Assembly (NCBI GenBank): GCA_943787265.1
Contig: CALSLT010000002.1
Span: 205,001-269,000 of the forward strand
DNA from: an uncultured Planctomycetaceae bacterium
Lineage (GTDB): Bacteria; Planctomycetota; Planctomycetia; Planctomycetales; Planctomycetaceae
Direction of reading: 5' to 3'
DNA: 64,000 nucleotides
Part shown: one piece after another, positions 35,587 to 45,374 of the stretch
Position numbering within the stretch: the stretch's first letter is position 1
Layout of the letters: each line of letters starts with the position of its first letter
Position numbers and translations under genes: made by a program
Notes under the pieces: generated by a model
What the model was told of the DNA's origin: nothing
Database searches by the model: none
The model's input: only the letters and a program-made list of their open reading frames with translations

Positions 35587-37437
35587 TTAAACGGGCAAGC
35601 CTTCTTCGACGAGTAGTTCGCCAAGTCTCGACTGGACTTTCGTTTTCAGCTCCCCGAAAAATTCGCGTGAGTTGAAATGTGGCAGTTGAATTTGTGTGTA
35701 CTCGTCGTGAGCTTCGTCCGGCATGGTGTAGTCGGCGTCTGTGAAACCCTGGCGAAGTTCCAACCGGTAGCCTCGGAGGAAGACTCGACGAATCGTCTTC
35801 TGAATTTCATCCACCGAAATTTCCAGGCCGGTCAGTGCAGTGACTGCCTTGGCCATATTGTCGTCAGTCATGCCGCTGAATTTGCAGACGCCAAGGAAGT
35901 CGTCGCGAATGATCGCCAGGCCGCGATTGGTGATCGCATCGACCCAGTAATCCATGTCCGTTTCTTTTTCGATGAGCAGCAGCAGGTAAGTCTTCATCGA
36001 CATGTGGCCGCCTGCCAAAGCCCACGGGTAGCCAGGATTTGTCTGCGGGAGGTACGCCGCGTATTCCATCCCTTTTGACTGCATGGCGTATTCGGGCGCG
36101 CCGAGTTCTTTGCTGAGTCTCAGAGTTCCCTGGCCAAGTTCCGGTAGCTTGCCCTGGCCGATTTCTTCCAGAACTTTGTGAGCGGTCTTGTAGTCCCCGT
36201 ACGTCACTCCGTGAGCGATCATCTTGTCGGGGTTTCGGCGGTTGTATTCCATCGCGTAGGAAAGAGTTGTTCCGACCGAGATTGAGTCCATGCAGTACTG
36301 GTCGACGACTTCACAGAGCTCGAGACATTCATCAGGCTCAAAAATGCCGACGTTTGACGAGAGCAGGTTCAATGGTTCGAAGTCGAGCTTTGCTCGGAAT
36401 TTCGAAGCCTTGCCGTCATCGCCTTCGTCATAGACGTTCTTGTGGCAGGAGATGCCGCAACGGAAACACGATTCGTCTTTGACGACGTACGGTCCCTGTT
36501 CCCAGTTGTCTCGGAACAAAGGAAGAGACACTTTCGTTCCGGTTGGCACGAAGTTCATTTCCGGCATCGCGTGGACGGGGTTCAGAGCGTCGTAGTTAGC
36601 CCACGTTCCGCCGCCGCCGCCGAACTTTGATTTGTCGCGGAACTTGGCGCTGCCTTTGCCTTTCGCGACTTCCTGGTTGAGTTCTTTCAACTCGGGCGGA
36701 GCCTTGGGGCCGATTCGGTCTTTGGTATCCACAACGATGGCGATCAGATTTTTCGAACCCATCACGCCGCCCATACCACCGCGACCACAGAATCTCGGCT
36801 TGTTGTCTTTCGACTTGAGCTGGTTTTCGGTCGAAAGAGCGATGGCTGCGTAGCGGCAGTTTTCGTAGTTTTCGCCGGAAGGTCCGATCACGGCGAAGTG
36901 AGCATTCGGGTACTTCTCGTGAAGTTTCAGAATCTTCGGGTTCACCTGCATGCCGACCAGGTCGGACGCGTCTTCAAAGCTGAACTGTGTCGGTCCGTCA
37001 TCGCCGTCACGATGAATTCGCAGTAGCGTTGGTTTTTCGCAGCGACCCGTGAAGACTACTTCGTCAACATCGAGGTGTCGAAGTTTCGTTCCAAACTTTC
37101 CGCTGCCGGCAGACCACATCGCCGAAGGGCGACCGCTGAGCGACGACTTCAACGGCGAGTATCCGTGGAAGTAAGTTCTCAGTCCGGTCATGAAGTCCGT
37201 GCCGCTGAGGATTCCCAGGTTCAGAATCAACGTCGCGGCCGGATCGTACGGCGTGTCTGTTGCGCAGTTTTCGAGAAGCTTGAACCCTCGGGCGATGCCC
37301 CCGAGAGCGTCTTCCAGATCTTCGCACGCCACCGTTTCAGGGGTGACGGCCTGTGATGTCAGGTCGATCTTGAACGATCGGATCTTGAAGTCCTGAGGTT
37401 TCTTAGTCGCGCCGTTTCCGTCCGTGTCGCTAATCAT
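35587..37437 (-). CDS. tungsten-type aldehyde ferredoxin oxidoreductase
   Basis: 616 residues, ATG 37437 with AGGGAG upstream. The pterin-cofactor region has RFCGRGGMGGVMGSKNLIAI (about 216-235). The [4Fe-4S] ligands CxxCxxxC (Cys324, Cys327, Cys331 in CFRCGISCHKN) and a distant Cys518 (FLGVCKFSG) match the pattern of the archaeal enzyme. It oxidises aldehydes to acids with ferredoxin using a bis-pyranopterin W (or Mo) cofactor. Length fits the family. No cofactor-synthesis or ferredoxin gene lies next to it. A Gly-rich loop, KFGGGGGTW at 271-279, is a local oddity. Confidence 0.9.
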   Translation of the reverse strand: MISDTDGNGATKKPQDFKIRSFKIDLTSQAVTPETVACEDLEDALGGIARGFKLLENCATDTPYDPAATLILNLGILSGTDFMTGLRTYFHGYSPLKSSLSGRPSAMWSAGSGKFGTKLRHLDVDEVVFTGRCEKPTLLRIHRDGDDGPTQFSFEDASDLVGMQVNPKILKLHEKYPNAHFAVIGPSGENYENCRYAAIALSTENQLKSKDNKPRFCGRGGMGGVMGSKNLIAIVVDTKDRIGPKAPPELKELNQEVAKGKGSAKFRDKSKFGGGGGTWANYDALNPVHAMPEMNFVPTGTKVSLPLFRDNWEQGPYVVKDESCFRCGISCHKNVYDEGDDGKASKFRAKLDFEPLNLLSSNVGIFEPDECLELCEVVDQYCMDSISVGTTLSYAMEYNRRNPDKMIAHGVTYGDYKTAHKVLEEIGQGKLPELGQGTLRLSKELGAPEYAMQSKGMEYAAYLPQTNPGYPWALAGGHMSMKTYLLLLIEKETDMDYWVDAITNRGLAIIRDDFLGVCKFSGMTDDNMAKAVTALTGLEISVDEIQKTIRRVFLRGYRLELRQGFTDADYTMPDEAHDEYTQIQLPHFNSREFFGELKTKVQSRLGELLVEEGLPV

Positions 37438-37623
37438 CGTCGGCGTCTCCCTGGATGCTTCTTAATTGTCGCGTGAATCGAAGTCGGCCTGTCGTTAGCC
37501 GCTCTGTCGTGCTCGGCATGCTGAGTTGCTGAATGATGGCCGCAACCGATCAATTCGACAAGGTTTTCCGAGCAGTCCTGACAAGATTGTATCGATCTGT
37601 CAGTTGTCCAACGGGGTGAGGTA

Positions 37624-39150
37624 TCAGCGTCGCGTCGGCGCCGGTTCGGATGCCATCTGACGAACAGGCGACGTTTCGGGCTGCCTGCTTCGAACAATGA
37701 TCAAATCGTCGTGAGATTCCGGCTCCCAAAATCGAATGCCAGGTTTTTGGCCAGTACCGTCCTGCTGAAGTCTCTCAGATGAAATGATGACAACGTTCTC
37801 CCAAACGGCTGGCTGATACTTTGGGGGCATTGGCGCGGCGAGCCCGTCCAGCTCCAACAGGATCGCGGCCGCCTCATTTCCAAGGTTCATATCGACCAAA
37901 ACAGAGTGCCCGTCAGCGGCAACCTTTCGCGTTTCAGCGAGCAAGCCACAATCAACCTGTGGAGTGTCGCCAAGGTCATTCCAGATCGTCGTCAGGCTCA
38001 GGATTGCTGCGCATCCGACGGCGAACTTATGGACTATCGCCCGGTTGTGACGCGTTTCGAGCAACGGTAGCTCTTTGAAAACTCGACGAGCCAGCCACTC
38101 AAGACCAATTGCCGCGGAAACTGACCACGCTCCCGCTCCGGCGAGTGCAAAACTCATTTTCGAAGGCGTCAGGAGAAGCACGGAGGCAGGGACGACGATA
38201 CTCCAACAGGCAATCAACCGTTCGCGGGAATGATTGCCGGCAAAGGCGTCGTGACGAATACTCCACTGACCAAGAATTATCAGCGGAAGCCACGGGAGGC
38301 TCATCTGCACAAGCTGCCAGAGTTGATTGCCAGAGCTGTGTGAATAGCTGCGACCGTGGAACTCGCTCAACCACGTCCCTGGCGAATCTCCGACAATTGT
38401 CGATGCGACGATTGGCCAGGCAGCGGCAACGATGGCCGTTAACAGCCAACCTGAAACCCAGGGATTGCTAAGTTTGATTGCCTGCCGTTGTCGGAAAAGC
38501 ACGTGCCCGGCAGCCGGCAGAAACACCGTGACCAAGGCAGCAACAGGACCGGCAATCAGCGTCACCATGCCCAGCAGCGCGAATGCAAACAGGACGTTCG
38601 CTGTGCTGGCTCCTTTGGTCGTCGTGGCCGCGTTGACGAGGCCTGACATCAGTTTTTTTTCGTGAAGGCGAATCTCCAGGCCGGCAAGGAGATTCATGAA
38701 TCCGCAGCTTGCGGCAATCAACCAGATGACTTTTCCACCGTGCCAGACGTTTTCGGCAATGCCCATCGTTGTCAGAAGCACGAACCCGGCGATGACACCC
38801 GTCCGCCGCCCGGCGCACGATGCGGCAAAAGATGCGGTCCACAATGTGGCTAGCAGCAGAGGAATCAAACCCGCGAAACGCACGGCAGTTACGACGTTCG
38901 AAATGCCGAACGTTTTGGCAGCGAGCAAAGCGACCCATTGAGTCAGCGGCGAAGATTCAGTCCAAGGCAATCCACCGACGGTTGGGATCAGCCAATTGCC
39001 CGTCGCCATCATTTCACGGAGACTCAACGCGAAGACTGCTTCGGAAGTTCCGGCGTCGTGCGAGATCATGATCGGGGGAATGCACACAACGACGACCGCG
39101 AAGATCAGCAGCAGTCTGTCTTTTCCGCGGAGTGTGTAGGTCTCAAGCAT
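37624..39150 (-). CDS. ArnT/PMT-like membrane glycosyltransferase
   Basis: 508 residues from ATG 39150. A first helix (LLLIFAVVVVCIPPIM) is followed by the lumenal loop SHDAGTSEAVFALSLREMM and NWLIPTVGGLPWTESSPLTQW, which matches the acidic catalytic loop and PxxxKPPL-type segment of GT39/GT83 enzymes. About ten more hydrophobic helices follow and a soluble C-terminal part (about 410-508). It should move a sugar from a polyprenyl-phosphate carrier onto a lipid or protein on the outer face of the membrane. Acceptor unknown. Confidence 0.8.
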   Translation of the reverse strand: MLETYTLRGKDRLLLIFAVVVVCIPPIMISHDAGTSEAVFALSLREMMATGNWLIPTVGGLPWTESSPLTQWVALLAAKTFGISNVVTAVRFAGLIPLLLATLWTASFAASCAGRRTGVIAGFVLLTTMGIAENVWHGGKVIWLIAASCGFMNLLAGLEIRLHEKKLMSGLVNAATTTKGASTANVLFAFALLGMVTLIAGPVAALVTVFLPAAGHVLFRQRQAIKLSNPWVSGWLLTAIVAAAWPIVASTIVGDSPGTWLSEFHGRSYSHSSGNQLWQLVQMSLPWLPLIILGQWSIRHDAFAGNHSRERLIACWSIVVPASVLLLTPSKMSFALAGAGAWSVSAAIGLEWLARRVFKELPLLETRHNRAIVHKFAVGCAAILSLTTIWNDLGDTPQVDCGLLAETRKVAADGHSVLVDMNLGNEAAAILLELDGLAAPMPPKYQPAVWENVVIISSERLQQDGTGQKPGIRFWEPESHDDLIIVRSRQPETSPVRQMASEPAPTRR

Positions 39151-39641
39151 CGTGCCGGATCCTCGTCGTGAGAAGCCGCAGGATGTCGACACAGCAACAC
39201 AGATTCGGAGATGGGGAAGTCATCGAAGCAGGTCATTCCTCAAGAAAAGCCGAGTAGCAGGCCCGTGCGTCTTGCGTTCTTAGAGGGTGGGCGAGGGTGG
39301 TAGTGCAGCGGTAAGTTGGGTGAGACGAAACCGCAGACACCTCTCAATCATCGGCAGGCCTCTTAGCTGGCTACAGTCTCGCCGAAGACCTGCGGAGGCA
39401 AATTCGGCCGGCCAGGTTGACTCAGGCAGTCACGCCGCCTGTGCCGATTGATCGGGTATGCCAGAGGCTCTTTGTTTATGAGTCCAAAGTCAGGTCAGAC
39501 CGGTTCGACTGTTGGCACGGGGGCCAGCGCTGCCGCGTCAGGATTCAACCAACAACGCTCTGGTGAGTGGCTATTCGGGAGTCATAGAATCGCTGCAGTA
39601 TTCGTTACTCGCTGCGCAACCACTCCAGCCCGGTCGTTCCC
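39151..39641. other. intergenic region, no confident gene
   Basis: 491 bases between divergent genes. A 65-codon plus-strand frame starting at 39448, with an internal ATG at 39478 (MSPKSGQTGSTVGTG), has no SD or known features and runs into the next gene's start. No terminator or tRNA found; promoters for both sides should be here. Confidence 0.35.
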
Positions 39642-40184
39642 ATGAAGCAAGCCGCTCTTCCGATTCTTGTTCTGCTGGTCGTCGTCACTCTGGCGATTGT
39701 TACAGCGCTGCCGTCAGCTTCGGTCGAAGCCGACCATTACCAACGATTTCGCGATGGAAATTCGCTCTACACGCTACTCAGCGGTAGCATTGGTCGAGGT
39801 TATTCTTTACAGGATGTGGAAGAGCTTCTTGGTCCCGGCACTCCGCTGGAGTCTGAGGACTCTGTCGAGACACACCGAGCTGCTCTTCGTGAAACGGCGA
39901 TGTGGGATCCCGACTCCTATCCGGACGGAATTTACAACGACGACACATTCAAGGCGTGGTCAGGAAGTGACGAAGAGGTGACTCTGCAGTTTCGCAATAA
40001 TCACCTGGTGAATTTTTTGCCCGAGCAGTTCACGACGTTCCGCCCTTCATACGACCTTGCCGGTCAGGCAGAGCAGTACGACGAAATTGAAGTTAACTCT
40101 GAACTGGAGATCGCAGGTCGGGAAGTCTCATCGGCTCCCCTGACCCGAGAGAAATCGAATCCAGTGACGACGACAGCACAGTAG
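39642..40184 (+). CDS. secreted protein of unknown function
   Basis: 180 residues. A signal anchor at 6-27 (LPILVLLVVVTLAIVTALPS) is followed by a soluble part with IGRGYSLQDVEELLGPGTPL, which looks like the SmpA/OmlA-type 'G.s..ev...lG.P' turn, and VTLQFRNNHLVNFLPEQF. The tail is polar. The resemblance to small outer-membrane-assembly lipoproteins is weak and there is no lipobox. It precedes the PQQ-propeller gene by 88 bases and is probably co-transcribed; a role in envelope assembly with that BamB-like protein is a guess. Confidence 0.65.
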   Translation: MKQAALPILVLLVVVTLAIVTALPSASVEADHYQRFRDGNSLYTLLSGSIGRGYSLQDVEELLGPGTPLESEDSVETHRAALRETAMWDPDSYPDGIYNDDTFKAWSGSDEEVTLQFRNNHLVNFLPEQFTTFRPSYDLAGQAEQYDEIEVNSELEIAGREVSSAPLTREKSNPVTTTAQ

Positions 40185-40272
40185 GTGGCGAGGTCATTGC
40201 ACATCGTGCTTTGGCAATTGTGAATCAACAGCCAGACGCGGCGGCAACCAACAAGATAATTAAGAGGCAGTT

Positions 40273-41544
40273 ATGACTCGTCTTCAAACGACCCTTGCCG
40301 CACTGGCAATGCTGTGTGCTACTTCGTCGTCAGCACTGGCGCAAGCCCGAGCTCTTCCAAGTTCGCGTGATCTGGCGAGGTTTGGTCTCGAGCGAGCCTG
40401 GCATGGTCAAGCGACGCTTGATGTCGGACAGGATCGTGTTCGGCACGTCGTGCTTGATGAGCAATCCCTCTATGTTCAATCGTCGGGCGGGATCATCACG
40501 GCCTTTGACAGCGAGACCGGTCAGAAACGTTGGGCGGTCCAGCTTGGCCGGCAAAACACACCGAGTCAGGCGTGCGTGTCGAATGAAGAGAAAGTTCTGG
40601 TCATCGTCGGAACGACACTCTACGCACTCGACAAGATTGACGGAGAACTGATCTGGAAGTTGTCGCTGCCGAATTCTGCATCAACAAGTCCTTCAGTCGA
40701 CAGCCGGCGGCTCTACTATGGGACTCTCGATGGAAGCGTTTACGCGTACGATCTTAAAAAAATCGAAGAGCTGCACAACGACAACCTGCTGCCGCAATGG
40801 ACCAACGTCGCTCTGCTGTGGCGTTACAAAGCCGCAGGCGAAATCACGACTCAAGCCATCTCAAACGACCTGACGCTTAACTTTGCCAGTCGTGACAAGT
40901 CTCTCTACGCCCTGACAGCAGCCGATCGAAAACTTCAGTGGCAGTTTGAAACAGACCGAGCGGTTTCCGCTCCGCTTGGGCATTCACCAGGTTTCGTTTA
41001 CCTGGCTTCTGAAGACTTCAACGTATTCTGCATTAAACAGGACACCGGTTCCGTGCGGTGGCAGTTTGTGGCCGGACTTCCGATCAAGAAGGAAGTCCGC
41101 GTGATCGGCAATAACTGTTACGTATTCCCACATCGCGGCGGTGTGTTCTGCATCTCGAAGCTTTCCGGTGAACGGCGTTGGAAGAAGCCGTACATGGAAG
41201 ATTTTGTTGGAGCGACAAAGAATCTCGTCTTTCTGACGGACAATCTCGGGCAGGTCTCAATCCTGGCATCGGCCGACGGTGCACCGATTGGGTCGTTGAA
41301 GTTGCAGAACTTCAAAATTCGCTACGGTAATGAACTGACTGACCGACTCTACATGGCAACCGAGTCCGGACTGATTATGTGTCTCCGCGAGCAGAATAAA
41401 GAATTTCCGACCTACCATATGTTCCCCGAACGCCAGCCGATCCTCCCTGAGTTCGCCTCTGACGACCCCGCAACTGATGACGCGGATGACTCTGCCGCAG
41501 CAGCCGCTGACGACGGCAGCAGCGATCCCGGTTTCAACTTCTGA
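40273..41544 (+). CDS. secreted PQQ-like (BamB-type) beta-propeller protein
   Basis: 423 residues with signal peptide ending SSALAQA (about 25). PQQ-type blades repeat: GGIITAFDSETGQKRWAVQL, LYALDKIDGELIWKLSL, DGSVYAYDLKK, LYALTAADRKLQWQFETD, NVFCIKQDTGSVRWQF and GVFCISKLSGERRWKKP, each ending in the W-docking motif. An acidic Asp/Ala tail closes the protein. Proteins of this shape include BamB and alcohol-dehydrogenase-like propellers; no dehydrogenase metal site is seen, so a scaffold role is more likely. Confidence 0.85.
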   Translation: MTRLQTTLAALAMLCATSSSALAQARALPSSRDLARFGLERAWHGQATLDVGQDRVRHVVLDEQSLYVQSSGGIITAFDSETGQKRWAVQLGRQNTPSQACVSNEEKVLVIVGTTLYALDKIDGELIWKLSLPNSASTSPSVDSRRLYYGTLDGSVYAYDLKKIEELHNDNLLPQWTNVALLWRYKAAGEITTQAISNDLTLNFASRDKSLYALTAADRKLQWQFETDRAVSAPLGHSPGFVYLASEDFNVFCIKQDTGSVRWQFVAGLPIKKEVRVIGNNCYVFPHRGGVFCISKLSGERRWKKPYMEDFVGATKNLVFLTDNLGQVSILASADGAPIGSLKLQNFKIRYGNELTDRLYMATESGLIMCLREQNKEFPTYHMFPERQPILPEFASDDPATDDADDSAAAAADDGSSDPGFNF

Positions 41545-42009
41545 GCAAAATGTCGTTGATTAGAGCTTTGCTGGGCGCTTTTAAGCACGATCATGTGAGG
41601 CGTTCTGGACATTCGATTGGCATGACGATGCTAGGTCAAAAGCCGCAGCTGCCCCCACTTTCGTAGTTCGAAGGCGTGTTGATCGCGAGTTATGCTTTCC
41701 GAATCTACACGACTAAAATCTCGATCTCCTGTTCGATAGTTTTTGTCGATCCGACGTGGGTTAGCGCAACTAAGTCGAACCAGGCAATGGTTCACGATCT
41801 CAATCTTTGTCTATCGTGATTGAGATCGGTTGTGGAGCTGCATCGGGTGTGGAGTGCCCAACTGTTCGGACGAATTCTGCCGGCTATCATTACCCTCTCT
41901 GCCGGCCTGCAACTTTGCTTCGAAAACGCGGTTCAGACGTTTGAACATAGCGTGGTCCGCAGGGGCGTTGATTTTTCGGTTCCTGACCCCTTGAGACGAT
42001 TGGTGATTG
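41545..42009. other. intergenic region, no confident gene
   Basis: 465 bases. A 38-codon frame beginning at the ATG near 41550 (MSLIRALLGAFKHDH) has no SD and is not called. The rest shows only short frames. It presumably contains the promoter of the large membrane-protein gene. Confidence 0.35.
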
Positions 42010-43848
42010 ATGCTGCGATCGCTTCTTGCCGGGATCATCACAAGTGCTCGGCGACTTTTCAGCAATTGCGATGGTAGATCGCCTGCTCAACAGAAAGTCG
42101 TTCGTTACGCATGGGCAATTGAACTGAGTTTGTTTTTGTTGCTTGCCGTTGCGTCGACCTGGCCGTTGGGAAGCCGTATCGGAAGCGCGATTCCTCGGGG
42201 GAGGGAACGAGTAGCGACCGTACCGCTATTTAATCTATGGACTGTCTGGTGGAACTCGGATCGTGCGGGAAGAATGTTTGACGGCTACTGGAATGCTCCA
42301 ATTTTCGCCCCCTCTGATCATTCTTTCGCTTTGTCGGAAGCACAGCCGACAACGGTATTGGTCGCCCCCGTGGTCTGGCTTTCGGGTTCCAGAACCCTTG
42401 CGTACAACGTTTATTTGTTGTGCATGCTGACGTTGAATGGTTGGTCTGGGAGCTTGCTGCTCAGATCGCTGACAGGAAGCCGGTTGGTCGGAATCTGGGG
42501 CGGCGTGGCCCTGTTGTTGCTGCCGTTTGTGCATTGGCAATTGGGTGTCCTGCAGCTCACGTCGATTTCTGGCGTCCTGCTGACGCTTCATTTCCTGTTC
42601 CGATTTATTAGCGGCTTGCGTCTGAAAGATGCTGCGCTGACCGGAGTCTCAATCGGGTTTTGTTATTTAAGTTGCAACTACTACGGGTATCAGCTTTGTC
42701 TCGTTCTACTGCTCTCGTCGACGGTGCTCCTGCTGTCGCGTACCGGTTTCCGCAAACTGGTGATCGGTGCCGCCGTAGCATCCCTCATTGCTGGCCTGAT
42801 CGTGGGGCCCGTCGTGAGTAAGCAGCTGTCGATTTCTGGGGGGCAGTCCTGGGACCGGAAGCTGGATACAGTCCGAAAACTCAGCGCTTCGGAGTACGAT
42901 TACGTGCGATCTCTCTGGAGAGGTCCACTTGTTGGAAGCACGTTTGGCAAACCACGATTTCCACTGAGTCCGGGTGCGGCCTGCCTGATTCTTGCTGCTG
43001 TCGGGAGTGTCACTGGATTACGAATTCGTGAAACTCGGCGACTGAGTATCTTCGTTTTGCTGTTTGTATTGACGGCTCTGTTTCTGTCGGAGGGCCCAAC
43101 CTGGACTGTCGGCGGGCAAATTCCGTTCATACACCTTGCTGACTGGTTACCTGGTCTCAGCGCAATGCGCAGCCCGCACCGTTTTGCGGTTCTCGTTCAG
43201 GTCGGTTGCGTTGTGCTGGCTGCAATGAGTTTTGCTCAGCCAGGTTGTACTGCGAATTCCGCCGTGAAAACCGACAACGAAGACGTTACCAAAAACGTTC
43301 ACCTGGCTTTGCCGACGTCGCCGCCGACAAAATGGCAACGCGTCACTCATTGGGGACGCGTTGCCTTGTTGTGTGGAGTGCTGATTGAATCGTGGCCAAC
43401 AAAACCCGGCATGTATTCGATGCCCGAGTATGACCAACAGCGGCCGTGGATTGAGTGGCTGCAGACGAAGACTCAGCCGGACGACGTCGTTGCGAATCTG
43501 CCTTTTCCGAGTGGCCGCTCGGTTGCCGACTATCAGGACACAACGGTTACGATGTTTTGGTCGACCTACCACAAGCGGCGGTTGGCTGGCGGTTATTCAG
43601 GATTTTTTCCGAAAGAGTTTGTTCAACTGAAGCGTGACGTGCAGAGCTTCCCCGACGATAAATCGGTGCTTGAACTTCGGAAATCAGGCGTTCGATGGTG
43701 TGTTGTGAATGTCGACGAGCTGAAGTCTGCCAACGTTGAGAAACTGACAGACCAGTCGCTGCTCTCGTTGCGGTATGAAACTGATGACGGGAAGACTCGA
43801 GTTTACGAGGTACTGCCGGTCGAAGAATTCGACTGGAAGTTTGACTGA
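42010..43848 (+). CDS. large multi-pass membrane protein, glycosyltransferase-like layout
   Basis: 612 residues, ATG 42010 (TTG directly before at 42007). About eleven hydrophobic helices over residues 35-400, then a soluble region of about 190 residues with YDQQRPWIEWLQTKTQPDD, VANLPFPSGRS and WSTYHKRRLAGGYSGFFP. The layout (many helices, first loop with WTVWWNSDRAG and FAPSDHSFALSEAQP, soluble C-domain) is that of YfhO-like or GT-C type membrane transferases, which decorate glycans or lipids. The family cannot be named with certainty. It converges on trkA. Confidence 0.75.
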   Translation: MLRSLLAGIITSARRLFSNCDGRSPAQQKVVRYAWAIELSLFLLLAVASTWPLGSRIGSAIPRGRERVATVPLFNLWTVWWNSDRAGRMFDGYWNAPIFAPSDHSFALSEAQPTTVLVAPVVWLSGSRTLAYNVYLLCMLTLNGWSGSLLLRSLTGSRLVGIWGGVALLLLPFVHWQLGVLQLTSISGVLLTLHFLFRFISGLRLKDAALTGVSIGFCYLSCNYYGYQLCLVLLLSSTVLLLSRTGFRKLVIGAAVASLIAGLIVGPVVSKQLSISGGQSWDRKLDTVRKLSASEYDYVRSLWRGPLVGSTFGKPRFPLSPGAACLILAAVGSVTGLRIRETRRLSIFVLLFVLTALFLSEGPTWTVGGQIPFIHLADWLPGLSAMRSPHRFAVLVQVGCVVLAAMSFAQPGCTANSAVKTDNEDVTKNVHLALPTSPPTKWQRVTHWGRVALLCGVLIESWPTKPGMYSMPEYDQQRPWIEWLQTKTQPDDVVANLPFPSGRSVADYQDTTVTMFWSTYHKRRLAGGYSGFFPKEFVQLKRDVQSFPDDKSVLELRKSGVRWCVVNVDELKSANVEKLTDQSLLSLRYETDDGKTRVYEVLPVEEFDWKFD

Positions 43849-43927
43849 GCGGACAGCACAAGACTCCGGCTGTTTCTTAGCAGAGCGATTACTGCGGGAA
43901 TGATCTGTTGAGATTCTGAAGGATCGC

Positions 43928-45268
43928 TCAGTCGCGTTCGAAGATCGCAAGCGTGTCGGCGATGCTGTTTCGATGGACCAGCACCACTGCCGTGTCGCCG
44001 GCTTTCAGTTGATCGTCCGCGCCGGGGACGCTGATGAAATCTTCGCGGACCATTGCTGCGATCAGACAGCCTGGGAGCGATACATCCTTGAGGGGTGCTT
44101 TGGTGACGGGGGCACCTTCAACAATCTCAACTTCCCAGACTTCGGCATCACCTTTGGAGATCCCTGAACCGGCAATAATCACTCCGCCCTGGACCATGCC
44201 AAGAATCTGTCGCGATGTCACTTCGCGGGGGCTGACGGCAACGTCGATTCCTAATCGTTCCAGAACGTTTGCGTAATCCGGGCGACGGACGACGGACAGA
44301 ATTCTGGAACAGCCGAGTTCTCTGGCTTCGACACCGCAGACAATGTTGTCTTCGTCACGCCCGGTTGCGGCGACAAAGATTTCTGCTTTGCCGACGCGTG
44401 CTTCCTGCATCTCGACCTGTCGCGTTACGTCTGCGTGCAACACCGTCGTGTCCGGCAGTCTCTGAGACAGGTATTCGCAACGTTCCGCGTCGGCTTCCAT
44501 CAGGACTGTGTTGAACCGTCCCTTCTGCAGGAGCCGAGCCAGGTTGAAGCCGGTCTCGCCACCGCCGGCGATAATGACGTTCAGCTTCGGTGGTGGTTTG
44601 TGCTCGAAGTAATCCTGCTTAACTTTTTCCAATGCCTCCTGAGATCCAAACAGCGTGACATGATCGCCAGGTTCGACGATGTCGTTGGCCCCGGCAATAA
44701 TGCAGCGACTTTCGCTTGAAATCAGGCCGATTCTTACGTTCTTCGGAAGCTTCAATTCTTTAAGTGGAACGTGTGCCCCTTTGGAGCCTTTTTCGACTGC
44801 AAATTCCTGAACTTCGATGCCGCCTCGAGCAAAGTTTTCGACGGCAAACAATGTCGGCATTCTGATAGCGCGAGCAAGTTCCAAAGCGGTGAGATGTTCC
44901 AGACTCAGCAACCGGTCGATGCCAAAGTGTCGTCGGTAATCGAAGGTACTGGTGTCAAGATAGGCCTGGTCGAAAACGCGAGCCAGACTTCGCTTGGCGC
45001 CCATCGCTTTGGCCAGGCTGGCTCCCACGAGGTTTACCTCATCGAGTGAAGTCACCGCGAGCACAAGGTCGGCACTTTGAACACCGGCTTGAAACAGCAC
45101 GATGGAATCGCAAGCCGAACCGCACAGCGTCCGCACATCAAGTCGTTCTTCCACAAGCGACAAGGCGTCTCTTGAAGCGTCGACCAGGCAAACGTTGTGA
45201 TTTTCCGCACAAAGCAGGTCAGCAATCGAAGTGCCGACTGTGCCTGCCCCAAAGATGACGATATTCAT
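43928..45268 (-). CDS. trkA: Trk potassium uptake system NAD-binding protein
   Basis: 446 residues, the length of full two-lobed TrkA. Each half has a Rossmann RCK domain and a TrkA-C lobe: [19 protein letters not shown] at 1-19 and [18 protein letters not shown] near 230, with TrkA-C segments near 140-215 and 370-440 ([25 protein letters not shown]). It binds NAD(H)/ATP and gates a TrkH-type potassium channel at the inner membrane. No trkH lies beside it in the window. Confidence 0.93.
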   Translation of the reverse strand: MNIVIFGAGTVGTSIADLLCAENHNVCLVDASRDALSLVEERLDVRTLCGSACDSIVLFQAGVQSADLVLAVTSLDEVNLVGASLAKAMGAKRSLARVFDQAYLDTSTFDYRRHFGIDRLLSLEHLTALELARAIRMPTLFAVENFARGGIEVQEFAVEKGSKGAHVPLKELKLPKNVRIGLISSESRCIIAGANDIVEPGDHVTLFGSQEALEKVKQDYFEHKPPPKLNVIIAGGGETGFNLARLLQKGRFNTVLMEADAERCEYLSQRLPDTTVLHADVTRQVEMQEARVGKAEIFVAATGRDEDNIVCGVEARELGCSRILSVVRRPDYANVLERLGIDVAVSPREVTSRQILGMVQGGVIIAGSGISKGDAEVWEVEIVEGAPVTKAPLKDVSLPGCLIAAMVREDFISVPGADDQLKAGDTAVVLVHRNSIADTLAIFERD

Positions 45269-45374
45269 GTCGGCTCAGCTTCTTGCAGAAACGTTTGTCG
45301 TGATGACTTGCTGCATAATACTGCCGTTGCCGTTGCAGTAATTGTCTCGAGAATCGGTGGTCATGCCCAAGGCA

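Noticed and set aside
41550-41668. 38-codon frame after the PQQ propeller (MSLIRALLGAFKHDH...)
   Set aside because: No SD, very short, and no features beyond a weak amphipathic start.
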